Origin: Actinomadura violacea
Lineage (GTDB): Bacteria > Actinomycetota > Actinomycetes > Streptosporangiales > Streptosporangiaceae
Direction of reading: 5' to 3'
Length of the DNA: 64,000 nt
NCBI RefSeq assembly: GCF_017573465.1
Contig: NZ_JAGEPF010000047.1
Coordinates: 1 to 64,000 of the forward strand
Part shown: positions 41,990 to 49,938 of the stretch, piece after piece
Layout of the letters: the number at the start of each line of letters is the position of its first letter
Position numbering within the stretch: position 1 is the first letter of the stretch
Made by a program: the position numbers and the translations under genes
Notes under the pieces: model-generated
Databases searched by the model: none
What the model was told of the DNA's origin: nothing
Seen by the model: only the letters and a program-made list of their open reading frames with translations

Positions 41990-42671
41990 TACATCGTCTC
42001 ACGATATAAAGGTCTGTGCTCGATCCTCCGGTTTCGGCAGGTCGTGGTCGTTTGTGAATCACCGCGGCGAGGGGTGGCAGGGTGCGCGATACCAGCTGGG
42101 TCGGGCACAGCTGGCCGAGTCGTGCTTCGGCCTGCCTCTTCGCCCGTCCTGCGGCTGGAGCCGGGTAGGACGCAGCCGACGTCGGGATGCCGACCACCTG
42201 TCCGTCCAGGCAAAGCGCCGCCGTGGGCCTACGCCCCGCGCCGCTCTCGCCGCGCCACGCCGACGCCAGCCGCCTCGCGCCATGCCGCTGCAGGCCGCGC
42301 CGCCCCGATGCTCTTTGCCCGCGCTGACGTCCCTTGCCCGCGCTGACGTCCCTTGCCCGCGCCGCGCTAAATGGTGTTGCTGCCTCTGCTCCGTTCGCGT
42401 GTGCGCGTCGCGTGCATGCCATGGCTCTGCAGCGTCGACGCTGTGTCCGCAGCGTTATGTGTGGGCGGTTGCTGTTACGGCGACGTCCCAGTGCCTTGGC
42501 GTACCAGCGCCACTACCTCACACCGTTGCGCTGGCCCGTGCGGCGTTGTCCGGGTGCCAGCGTGCTGGTGGCAGGTTCGGCGGGTTGTACCGCATCGGTG
42601 CTGGTGCTTGGCGCTCGGTCGGTACTTGATGGGTTGGCGCTGCAGGGCCGTCGGGCGAGGGTGGGTTGTGG
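41990..42671. other. Intergenic region without recognisable gene
   Basis: Holds the promoter area of the sigma gene (ATCGT-N3-ACGAT inverted repeat at 41994-42006), a short tandem repeat at 42315-42362, and T/G-rich sequence up to the MFS stop. Open frames crossing it have no ribosome site or family motif. Confidence 0.55.
42315..42362. repeat. 19-bp tandem repeat, 2.5 copies
   Basis: The unit TTGCCCGCGCTGACGTCCC occurs exactly at 42315-42333 and 42334-42352, followed by ten bases of a third unit. Confidence 0.85.
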
Positions 42672-44075
42672 TCATTGGGGGCGGGGGGAGGGGGTGTCGT
42701 GGCGGAGGGCGAGGGTGATCGGCACGGTGGCGGCCACTGCGGCGACGGCGATGCCGAGGGCGATCCGGAAGCCCGTCGCGAATGCCGCGCCGGCCAGGAG
42801 CGGGCCGAACACGGCGACGCCCGCGGACGAGCCGACTTGGCGGCCGGTGTTGAACGCGGCGGTCGCGGCGCCGGTGAGCGCGGCGGGGACCGACTCCACG
42901 AGGCGCGTCGTCATGGCGGCGACGACGATGCCGGCGCCCAGGCCCGCCGGGGTCATGGCCAGCAGCATCGGCCACGCTTGCGGCAGTGGCCCGGCGAACA
43001 GGATCGCCGCGATCGCGCCGCCGAACAGCAGCTCACCGGCGAGGAGCGCGGCGGTGGTGCCGAACCGTGCAAGCAGTGTCGGCGTCACGAGGTTGCCGAG
43101 CGCGATCAGGCCGGTGAAGGGCAGGAAGGAGAGGCCGGCCACAAGTGGTGGTTCGCCTTTGACGTCCTGCAGCAGCAGGCTCAAGGCGAACATCACGCCG
43201 TAGAAGGTGAAGTTGAACAGCACGCCGAGCGCGGACGTGCCGGAGAAGCCCGCGCGCCGGAAGAGGCCGAGCGGCAGCAGCGGATCGGCGGCCCTGCGCT
43301 CCACGAGGGCGAACGCGACGATCCCCGCCGCGAAGACGGCGCCTGCGGCCGCCACCGCCGGGTGCGTCCAGCCCAGGTGCGGGCCCTCGATCATGCCGAA
43401 GACCAGGCCCGCGATGGCGGCGCCCGCGGTGAGCTGGCCGCCGACGTCGATCCGGCGCGGACGTGCCGGGACCGCTCCGACCCGAAGGAGCGTCACCACG
43501 GCCGCCACCGCACCGAGGAGGACGTTCACAAGGAACACCGCACGCCACCCGGCTGCGGCGATCAGTACTCCGCCGACCAGCGGCCCGGCGGCCAGGCCGA
43601 CGCCGCCGGTCGCGCCCCAGACGGCCACGGCGCGGGCCCGCCCGGCGGCGTCGCGCGCCCCGGACGTCGCCAGGGTCAGCGAGCTGGGCAGCAGTAGCGC
43701 GGCGCCCGTGCCCATGGCGAGCTGCGCGGCGATCAGCACCGGGACGGCCCCGGCGGCGGCCGCGACGGCGGACGCGGGCGCGACGACGGCCAGCCCCGCG
43801 AGGAACACCCGGCGGGCGCCGAGGACGTCCGCGAGCGCTCCGGCGCTGATCAGCCCGGCGGCCAGCGTCAGCGTGTAGCCGTTGACGATCCATTCCCCGG
43901 CGGCCGGCCCGCCGTGCAGGTCGCGCAGCATCGTCGGCAGCGCGAGCGTCACGATCGTGGTTCCGAGGAACACCATGAACGCCGCCGCCGATCCCGCCGC
44001 GAGCGCGGACCGGTCCCTTCCTTCGGTATCCGGCTTCGTGGCTAGAGGCCGTCTGACCAGCGTCTTCGTGTTCAT
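42672..44075 (-). CDS. MFS drug-type exporter, DHA2-like
   Basis: Membrane transporter of 467 residues from an ATG at 44075 (AAGGGG upstream). About 14 helices; motifs LGTTIVTLALPTMLRDLHGG, ALADVLGARRVFLAGLAVV and the motif C-like GGVGLAAGPLVGGVLI. Probable proton-driven efflux pump. Divergent from a TetR gene with three operator-like sites between them, so it is likely induced by its own substrate. Confidence 0.92.
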   Translation of the reverse strand: MNTKTLVRRPLATKPDTEGRDRSALAAGSAAAFMVFLGTTIVTLALPTMLRDLHGGPAAGEWIVNGYTLTLAAGLISAGALADVLGARRVFLAGLAVVAPASAVAAAAGAVPVLIAAQLAMGTGAALLLPSSLTLATSGARDAAGRARAVAVWGATGGVGLAAGPLVGGVLIAAAGWRAVFLVNVLLGAVAAVVTLLRVGAVPARPRRIDVGGQLTAGAAIAGLVFGMIEGPHLGWTHPAVAAAGAVFAAGIVAFALVERRAADPLLPLGLFRRAGFSGTSALGVLFNFTFYGVMFALSLLLQDVKGEPPLVAGLSFLPFTGLIALGNLVTPTLLARFGTTAALLAGELLFGGAIAAILFAGPLPQAWPMLLAMTPAGLGAGIVVAAMTTRLVESVPAALTGAATAAFNTGRQVGSSAGVAVFGPLLAGAAFATGFRIALGIAVAAVAATVPITLALRHDTPSPRPQ

Positions 44076-44090
44076 GCACACCCCTTCGAC

Positions 44091-44173
44091 AAGCGGACTG
44101 TGATCGTCCGGTTGTCGACGCTAGCACAAGCGGACGGTACTCGTCCATTTAACTGGAGGCTGTCCGTCCGCTT
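44091..44173. promoter_or_regulatory. Three TetR operator-like sites
   Basis: Pattern AAGCGGAC-N7-GTCCGCTT. Site 1 44091-44113 (right half GTCCGGTT), site 2 44128-44150 (right half GTCCATTT), site 3 44151-44173 (left half AACTGGAG, right half exact). They fill the space between the divergent MFS and TetR genes. Confidence 0.75.
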
Positions 44174-44190
44174 GCTGGTACATTGAGCGC

Positions 44191-44820
44191 ATGGACGTGA
44201 CGTGGCCCGCAGTAGACCGGCTGCTGGACGACGGGACCGGGCACCGGCCCCGCGCCGATGCCCGCCGCAACGTGGAACGCCTGGTGGCGGCGGCTCACGA
44301 GGCCGCCCGCGAGGCCGGTACGGAGATCACCGCGCATGACGTCGCGCGCCGCGCCGGCGTCGGGATCGGCACCTTCTACCGCCGCGTCGGCTCACTGGAG
44401 GAGCTGCTGAAGGCCGTCCTGGACGAGCTGATCGCTGAGATCAACGCGACCGGTGACGCGTGCCTGGCCGCCGACGACCCGTGGGACGGCTTCCGCGAGT
44501 TCGCCACGTCCTACATCCGCCGCCGCAACGAGTTGTGCGACATCAGCGAGGCGCTCGGCGACGTCCTCGGCAACTCCCGCGCCGACCTGCGCGACCGCAT
44601 CCGGCGGCTGGTCGAGCGGGCGCAGGACGCGGGCGCGATGCGCGCCGACGTCAGCTGGACCGACGTCGCGTTCCTGCTGGTGTCGGCGGCGACCGGCCCG
44701 CACACCCTCGGCCTGCGGGGCGGCGAGGCGCAGTGGGACCGCAACCTGCACGTCATCCTGGACGGCCTGCGCGCCCCCGGCTCCGGCGATCTGCCCGGCG
44801 AGCCCCCGCGGGTGCCGTGA
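44191..44820 (+). CDS. TetR family transcriptional regulator
   Basis: Regulator of 209 residues. The helix-turn-helix is ITAHDVARRAGVGIGTFYRR; the ligand-binding half includes TSYIRRRNELCDISEALGDV. Divergent from the MFS exporter. The AAGCGGAC half-sites upstream are its likely binding sites, giving a self-contained efflux switch. Confidence 0.92.
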   Translation: MDVTWPAVDRLLDDGTGHRPRADARRNVERLVAAAHEAAREAGTEITAHDVARRAGVGIGTFYRRVGSLEELLKAVLDELIAEINATGDACLAADDPWDGFREFATSYIRRRNELCDISEALGDVLGNSRADLRDRIRRLVERAQDAGAMRADVSWTDVAFLLVSAATGPHTLGLRGGEAQWDRNLHVILDGLRAPGSGDLPGEPPRVP

Positions 44821-44826
44821 GCGGGG

Positions 44827-44867
44827 TCAGGGCCGGCACCGCGCGGGGGAGACGGCGCCGGCCCTGA
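44827..44867. terminator. Hairpin terminator between convergent TetR and chitinase genes
   Basis: An 11-bp stem (TCAGGGCCGGC and its complement) with a 19-nt loop lies in the 57-bp space between the two convergent stops. Confidence 0.6.
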
Positions 44868-44877
44868 GTCGCGGTGG

Positions 44878-47436
44878 TCAGCCGAGCCCGTCGTCGAGCG
44901 CCTTGGTCAGCACGCCGGGGTCGCCGGACATCTCCCAGATCATCGCGCCGAGCAGGTGCTTGCTCTTCAGCCAGGCCGCCTTCTTCCCGATGGACCAGGC
45001 GTCGTCGAACGACCACCACTGGCCGCCGTCGCCGGTGAAGCAGGATGTCGCGACGGCCTGCTCATCGTGCGCGACCGTGCAGTTCGGAAGGCTGGAGATC
45101 AGGTTGCCGTAGCCGCGCGTCCCCGCCTCCTCCTGGAACTGGCCGGGCGCCGCGCCGTTGGCGGCCTGCCATTCGCCGCCCTTGCCGCCGTCGGTGACGC
45201 CCTGCCAGCCGCGGCCGTAGTAGGCGAGTCCGATCGTCAGCTTGCGCGGGTTCACGCCGGCGTCGAGGTAGGCGTTCACCGCGTTCTCGACGCTGAAGTG
45301 GAACGGGTAGGGGTCGTTGGTGTCGGTGTAAAGGTTGGCCTGGTGGCCGGTCCGGTTCGGCTCCCAGGAGTTGTCGCTGCCCGAGCCGTGGAAGTCGTAG
45401 CCCTGGATGTTGAAGATGTCCAGGTACTTGGCGACCTGCGGCAGGTCCCAGCCGGCCTGGATCTTCGCCGGGTCCGCGGGGGTGAACGCGGTCAGCTCGT
45501 AGCGCTCGCGGGTCTGCGTGGTCAGCGCGTCCAGCTGGCGCCGGAACTCGGCGATGAGCAGCGTGTTGTTCTGCTTGTCGGCCGCGCTGACGTGGTTGCC
45601 GGGGTGCCCGTCCGAGCCCGGCCACTCCCAGTCGAGGTCGACGCCGTCGAAGATCCCGGCGGCCGCGCCCGCACCGCCCGCGCTCTCGTATTCGGGCAGG
45701 TCGCCCTTGATGTAGGTGTCGATGCAGGAGCTGACGAACTTCTTCCGCGAGGCGTCCGTCGCGGCGACGTCGGAGAAGTACTTCGAGTACGTCCAGCCGC
45801 CGATCGAGATGAGGATCTTCAGCTTCGGGTACTTCGCCTTCAGCTTCTTCAGCTGGTTGAAGTTGCCGCGCAGCTTCTCCCAGCCCGTGTCGGCCACGCC
45901 GTCCACCGACTGCGCCGCGCTGAACGGGCGGCCGTAGTCCGCCTCGGCGTCGCCCGCGTTGTCGCCCTGGCTCGGGTCCTCGGGATCGGATGTGGTGCCC
46001 TTCGTGACGCCCTGCAGGCACGTCAGGTTCTTCGGGTCGATGTTGGCGAACGCGTAGTTGAGGTGGGTCAGCCGCGCCGCATTGCCCGTCGTGTCCAGGT
46101 TCTTCACGAAGTACTGCCGCCCATAGATGCCCCATTGGACGAAGTAGCCGACCCGCGCGTACCCGCTCACCACGTCGTCCGTCGTGACCTTCACCGCCGC
46201 GCTCTCCGCCGACACGTTGTCGTACAGGTCGCGCGCCCGGACGGTGAACGTGTACTCGGTGGACGGTGACAGTCCCGCGACCGTCGCGGACGTCCCGGTC
46301 ACCGTCGTGGCGACCTTCCCGTCCACCAGCACGTCGTAGTTCGCGATGCCGGTGTTGTCGGTCGATGCGTTCCACGCCAGCGTGACGCTCGCTGAATCCT
46401 TACCTGTGCTGTGCAGCCCGGCCGGGACGGACGGCGCCTGCGTGTCGTCGCCCGGATTGTTCGTCTTCACGGTGACGGGTGCGCTCGCCACGGACAGGTT
46501 CCCCTTCCGGTCGCGGGCCTTCACCGTGAACGTGTACTCGGTGTTCGGCGTGAGCCCGGTGACGGTCGCGCTGGTACCGGGCACCGTCGTCGCGAGAGCC
46601 GACCCGTTGTACACCTCGTAGGCGGTGACCGGCAGGCTCCCCGCCTTCGCCGCGTCCCAGCTCAGCGAGACGGTCTTGGTCGTCTTCACCGTCGACTTCA
46701 GCCCGCCCGGCGCGCTCGGCGGGACGTCCGCGGACCCGTCGCAGTTGGCGTCGTTGATCCGGCAGCTCGTCGGCTCCGCGCCGGACTTGCTGACGGTGAA
46801 CACCGGACTGTACGGCTCCGTCGTCTTCCCCGCCCCGACCGACGAGTTGTAGTAGGTGGACGACAGGGTGACGGTCGTGCCGCTCTGGCTGATAGTCCCG
46901 TTCTGGGCGCCGCTCGCGGTGACGCCGTCCGGCAGGTCGAACACGATCGTCCAGCCGTCCACCGCCGTGTCGGTATTGTTCGCGACGACGAACTTCGCCT
47001 GCGTCCCGCTCACCGAGTACTCCGCGGTCACCGCCTTGACCGTCGGCGGCGGCTCGCCGGTCCCGTCGCAGTTCGCGCCGTTGAGCAGGCAGTTCGTCGG
47101 CTGCGAGGCGGAACTCAACGTGAACGTCGGGCTGTACGGCTCGGTGCTCCCGCCCGCCTTGACGGTGTTGATGTAGAACGCGGGCGTGAGCGTCACCTTC
47201 GTCCCGTTCTGGGACACCGTGGCGTTCTGCGGGTTGCTCACCGTCACGCCCGCCGGCAGCTCGAATGTCAGCTTCCAGCCGCTCACATCGGACGTCCCGG
47301 GATTGGCGACCACGTACTTCCCGGTCGTCCCGGAGAGGCTGAACGCGGCGGTCAACCGCGAGGCCGCCCGCGCGGGAGCGACCGCCAGTGCCGCGACGAC
47401 CACGAACGACGCCAGGACCGCGAGGAATCTTCGCAT
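44878..47436 (-). CDS. Secreted modular chitinase: two CBM2-like, two FnIII and GH18 domains
   Basis: Exported chitinase of 852 residues from an ATG at 47436. Signal peptide MRRFLAVLASFVVVAALAVA cleaved near ARA. Two cellulose/chitin-binding-like domains follow (about 28-130 and 135-230, each ending in a Cys-x-x-N-Cys-D-like motif such as LLNGANCDG and RINDANCDG), then two fibronectin III domains (about 240-425) and a GH18 catalytic domain with FDGVDLDWEWPG near residue 595 (catalytic Glu), preceded by ILISIGGWTYSKYF. Degrades chitin outside the cell. A 27-bp palindrome lies 60 bp upstream. Confidence 0.93.
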   Translation of the reverse strand: MRRFLAVLASFVVVAALAVAPARAASRLTAAFSLSGTTGKYVVANPGTSDVSGWKLTFELPAGVTVSNPQNATVSQNGTKVTLTPAFYINTVKAGGSTEPYSPTFTLSSASQPTNCLLNGANCDGTGEPPPTVKAVTAEYSVSGTQAKFVVANNTDTAVDGWTIVFDLPDGVTASGAQNGTISQSGTTVTLSSTYYNSSVGAGKTTEPYSPVFTVSKSGAEPTSCRINDANCDGSADVPPSAPGGLKSTVKTTKTVSLSWDAAKAGSLPVTAYEVYNGSALATTVPGTSATVTGLTPNTEYTFTVKARDRKGNLSVASAPVTVKTNNPGDDTQAPSVPAGLHSTGKDSASVTLAWNASTDNTGIANYDVLVDGKVATTVTGTSATVAGLSPSTEYTFTVRARDLYDNVSAESAAVKVTTDDVVSGYARVGYFVQWGIYGRQYFVKNLDTTGNAARLTHLNYAFANIDPKNLTCLQGVTKGTTSDPEDPSQGDNAGDAEADYGRPFSAAQSVDGVADTGWEKLRGNFNQLKKLKAKYPKLKILISIGGWTYSKYFSDVAATDASRKKFVSSCIDTYIKGDLPEYESAGGAGAAAGIFDGVDLDWEWPGSDGHPGNHVSAADKQNNTLLIAEFRRQLDALTTQTRERYELTAFTPADPAKIQAGWDLPQVAKYLDIFNIQGYDFHGSGSDNSWEPNRTGHQANLYTDTNDPYPFHFSVENAVNAYLDAGVNPRKLTIGLAYYGRGWQGVTDGGKGGEWQAANGAAPGQFQEEAGTRGYGNLISSLPNCTVAHDEQAVATSCFTGDGGQWWSFDDAWSIGKKAAWLKSKHLLGAMIWEMSGDPGVLTKALDDGLG

Positions 47437-47495
47437 GCCGAACACCTGCTTCCGGGGTGGTGGTGCTACGACGACCCGGCCGCCCCCGAACCGGC

Positions 47496-47522
47496 AATTG
47501 ATAGGAAGGTTTCCTATCAATT
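47496..47522. promoter_or_regulatory. Palindromic operator upstream of the chitinase gene
   Basis: Perfect 12-bp arms AATTGATAGGAA and TTCCTATCAATT around a GGT spacer. AT-rich in a GC-rich genome, and in promoter position for the minus-strand chitinase. Repressor unknown; it does not look like a DasR site. Confidence 0.65.
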
Positions 47523-47721
47523 AACGAGCAAGGTAACCGCCCGCCCCCTCGCCGACAACCCCCGGTCGCCCAGCCCCCGCGCCAACCACCCCAGCTAGCG
47601 CACCGAACCAGTCGGAATCCACCAGAATCTCGGCACAAAGAGCCGAACGATCCACCGGCCCCCGTCAACACCTGACAACCCAGGCTTCCCCGAAACGCAA
47701 TCCCCCGGGCCAACACGAAGA

Positions 47722-47761
47722 GGGAGTGACGGCCCGCGCTTTCCGCGGGCACATCACTCCC
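47722..47761 (-). terminator. Terminator of the tRNA operon
   Basis: Stem GGGAGTGA/TCACTCCC with an inner CCCGCG/CGCGGG stem, just past the 3' end of the last tRNA gene on the minus strand. Confidence 0.65.
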
Positions 47762-47771
47762 AACTTGATCG

Positions 47772-47843
47772 TGGGCGATACTGGGATTGAACCAGTGACC
47801 TCTACCGTGTCAAGGTAGCGCTCTCCCACTGAGCTAATCGCCC
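47772..47843 (-). tRNA. tRNA-Val (GAC)
   Basis: 72-nt cloverleaf; acceptor GGGCGAT pairs with ATCGCCC, anticodon arm CTACC-TTGACAC-GGTAG gives anticodon GAC, T-arm GGTTCAATCC present. CCA not encoded. Confidence 0.97.
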
Positions 47844-47878
47844 GTGCACGTGGTCTCCGGGGGGAGACACGGCGGTTG

Positions 47879-47949
47879 AGGTGGAGACGGGATTTGAACC
47901 CGTGTACACGGCTTTGCAGGCCGTTGCCTCGCCTCTCGGCCACTCCACC
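47879..47949 (-). tRNA. tRNA-Cys (GCA)
   Basis: 71-nt cloverleaf; acceptor GGTGGAG/CTCCACC, anticodon loop TGCAAAG gives GCA, and discriminator base U, typical of tRNA-Cys. Confidence 0.97.
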
Positions 47950-47989
47950 AGAAGAGACCTTCTGGATCACAGCCTGAAAGGCCCCTCAG

Positions 47990-48061
47990 AGCGGAAGACG
48001 GGATTTGAACCCGCGACCCTCACCTTGGCAAGGTGATGCTCTACCCCTGAGCCACTTCCGC
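47990..48061 (-). tRNA. tRNA-Gly (GCC)
   Basis: 72-nt cloverleaf; acceptor GCGGAAG/CTTCCGC, anticodon arm TCACC-TTGCCAA-GGTGA gives GCC. First gene of the Gly-Cys-Val tRNA operon. Confidence 0.97.
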
Positions 48062-48206
48062 GTGTGCTGCCCGGTGCCTTGCGGCCCCTTGCGGCGACGG
48101 GGAAAACATTAGCGCGTCCGCGGCCGTTCCCCAAACCGGGTTTCCGGCGAGGCGCGCAGAGGATGCTTCGGTGCTGGTCGAAGGGTGCGGCGCCTAGGGT
48201 CGAGGT

Positions 48207-48911
48207 ATGGCAGAACTTGCTGTTACTTCGGACATCGCGCCGGTGGCGGCGTTGCTGGCCGATCGGGCGCGGGCGGCGATGCTGACGGCGCTGCTGGACG
48301 GGCGTCCGCTGGCGGCGGGGGAGCTGGCGCGGACGGCGGGGGTGAGCGCGCAGACCGCGAGCGCGCACCTGGCGAGGCTGCTGGAGGCCGGGTTCGTCAC
48401 GGTGGTGAAGCAGGGGCGGCACCGGTACTACCGGCTGCAGAACGCCGAGGTGGCGCAGGTGATCGAGGCGCTGTCGCGGATCGGCCCGCAGGTCGAGGTG
48501 CGGAGCCTGCGGCAGTCGCGGGACGCGCGGCGGCTGCACACGGCGCGGACGTGCTACGACCACCTGGCCGGCGAGGCGGGGGTGGCGCTGTTCGCGGCGC
48601 TGGTGGACGGCGGCCTGATCGAGCGGGACGGCGAGGAGGCGTTCGAGGTCACCGAGAAGGGCGAGGACCGGCTGGGTGTGCTGGGGCTGGACGTGCCGGC
48701 GTTGCGCCGGTCGCGCCGCCGGTTCGCGTGGGAGTGCCTGGACTGGACGGAGCGGCGGCCGCATCTGAACGGGGCGCTGGGCGCGGCGCTGACGGCCCGG
48801 ATGATCGAGCTGGGCTGGTTCGAGCGGGGGACGACGCGGCGGGCGCTGAAGGTGACGGAGGGCGGCCTGAAGGGCCTGGCCGACTCGTTCGGGTGCGTGC
48901 TGATGCTCTGA
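48207..48911 (+). CDS. ArsR-type winged-helix transcriptional regulator
   Basis: Protein of 234 residues. N-terminal ArsR-like HTH: VAALLADRARAAMLTALLDG, ELARTAGVSAQTASAHLARL, VTVVKQGRHRYYRLQNAEVA. The C-terminal 120 residues form a second domain (CYDHLAGEAGVALFAALVDG, RRFAWECLDWTERRPHLNGA) known in this family, with Cys and Trp residues that might bind a ligand. No metal-binding CxC motif. Target genes unknown. Confidence 0.9.
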   Translation: MAELAVTSDIAPVAALLADRARAAMLTALLDGRPLAAGELARTAGVSAQTASAHLARLLEAGFVTVVKQGRHRYYRLQNAEVAQVIEALSRIGPQVEVRSLRQSRDARRLHTARTCYDHLAGEAGVALFAALVDGGLIERDGEEAFEVTEKGEDRLGVLGLDVPALRRSRRRFAWECLDWTERRPHLNGALGAALTARMIELGWFERGTTRRALKVTEGGLKGLADSFGCVLML

Positions 48912-49006
48912 CTCGGCCGGATGAACTCGAAACCCGTCCCCCGGGAGCCGTACTGTGGGGCTATCGGCCGGGTGACGCGGACTCCCGGCGGGGGAGGTGG
49001 CTTCAG

Positions 49007-49858
49007 GTGACGGCGCAGGCCGAGGGCGGTCGGGCCAGGATCTGGCTGAACGGTGAGATGGTCGATCCCGAGCGGGCCGTGGTGTCGGTGTTCGACCACG
49101 GCATGCTGGTCGGCGACGGGGTCTTCGAGACGGTGAAGGCCGCGCACGGCGAGCCGTTCGCGCTGACCCGGCACCTGCGGCGGCTGGCGGCCTCGGCGGC
49201 GGGGCTCGGGCTGCGCGAGCCCGATCACGACGCGCTCGCGCAGGGCGTGCTGGAGGTGCTGGCGGCGGCGCCGAAGTGGCCGCTGGCGCGGGTCCGGATC
49301 ACCTACACCAGCGGTCCGGGGCCGCTCGGCTCGGCCCGCGGCGACGCGGGCCCGACGGTGTCGATCATCGTGGACGAGCAGGCGCCGTTCCCGCCCGCGG
49401 GCGCCGTGACGGTGGTGCCGTGGCCGCGCAACGAGCGGGGCGCGCTGTCCGGCCTGAAGACGACGTCGTACGCCGACAACGCGCTGGCGCTCGCCTACGC
49501 CAAGGAGCGCGGCGGCGGTGAGGCGATCTTCGGCAACCTCGCGGGGAACCTGTGCGAGGGCACGGGCAGCAACGTGTTCCTCGTCCGCGGCGGGCGGCTG
49601 GTCACGCCGCCGCTGTCGTCGGGCTGCCTGGCCGGGGTGACGCGCGCGCTGGTGCTGGAGTGGTGCGGCGGCGAGGAGGAGGACGTCCCGCTGGAGGAGC
49701 TGTACCGCGCGGAGGAGGCGTTCCTGACGTCGACGACCCGCGACATCCAGCCGATCCGGGCGGTGGACGGCACCGTCCTGCCCGAGGCCCCGGGGCCGAT
49801 CACCGCGAAGGCGATGGAGGCTTTCGCGGCCCGCTCCGCCGAGCTGATGGACCCCTGA
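49007..49858 (+). CDS. Class IV aminotransferase, probable aminodeoxychorismate lyase
   Basis: PLP enzyme of 283 residues from a GTG at 49007 with GGGGAGG upstream. Features: VFDHGMLVGDGVFETVKAAH, the PLP lysine in LSGLKTTSYADN (about residue 153), and ANLAG-like FGNLAGNLCEGTGSNVFLV. The substrate groove and size fit 4-amino-4-deoxychorismate lyase (PabC) of folate synthesis, but branched-chain or D-amino acid aminotransferases are close relatives. Confidence 0.85.
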   Translation: MTAQAEGGRARIWLNGEMVDPERAVVSVFDHGMLVGDGVFETVKAAHGEPFALTRHLRRLAASAAGLGLREPDHDALAQGVLEVLAAAPKWPLARVRITYTSGPGPLGSARGDAGPTVSIIVDEQAPFPPAGAVTVVPWPRNERGALSGLKTTSYADNALALAYAKERGGGEAIFGNLAGNLCEGTGSNVFLVRGGRLVTPPLSSGCLAGVTRALVLEWCGGEEEDVPLEELYRAEEAFLTSTTRDIQPIRAVDGTVLPEAPGPITAKAMEAFAARSAELMDP

Positions 49859-49938
49859 TCAAGAAAACGATCTCCTGGGTCTTTACGTGATCGCCTTCTT
49901 CGGTGACGTTAAGTGGTGACGCTTGTAGGAGGTCACCC

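Noticed and set aside
40416..42422. Minus-strand open frame of 668 codons spanning the repeat region and sigma gene
   Set aside because: Runs through the sigma gene in another frame; product is Arg/Cys-rich without domains, and no ribosome site is present. Kept only as evidence of repeat structure.
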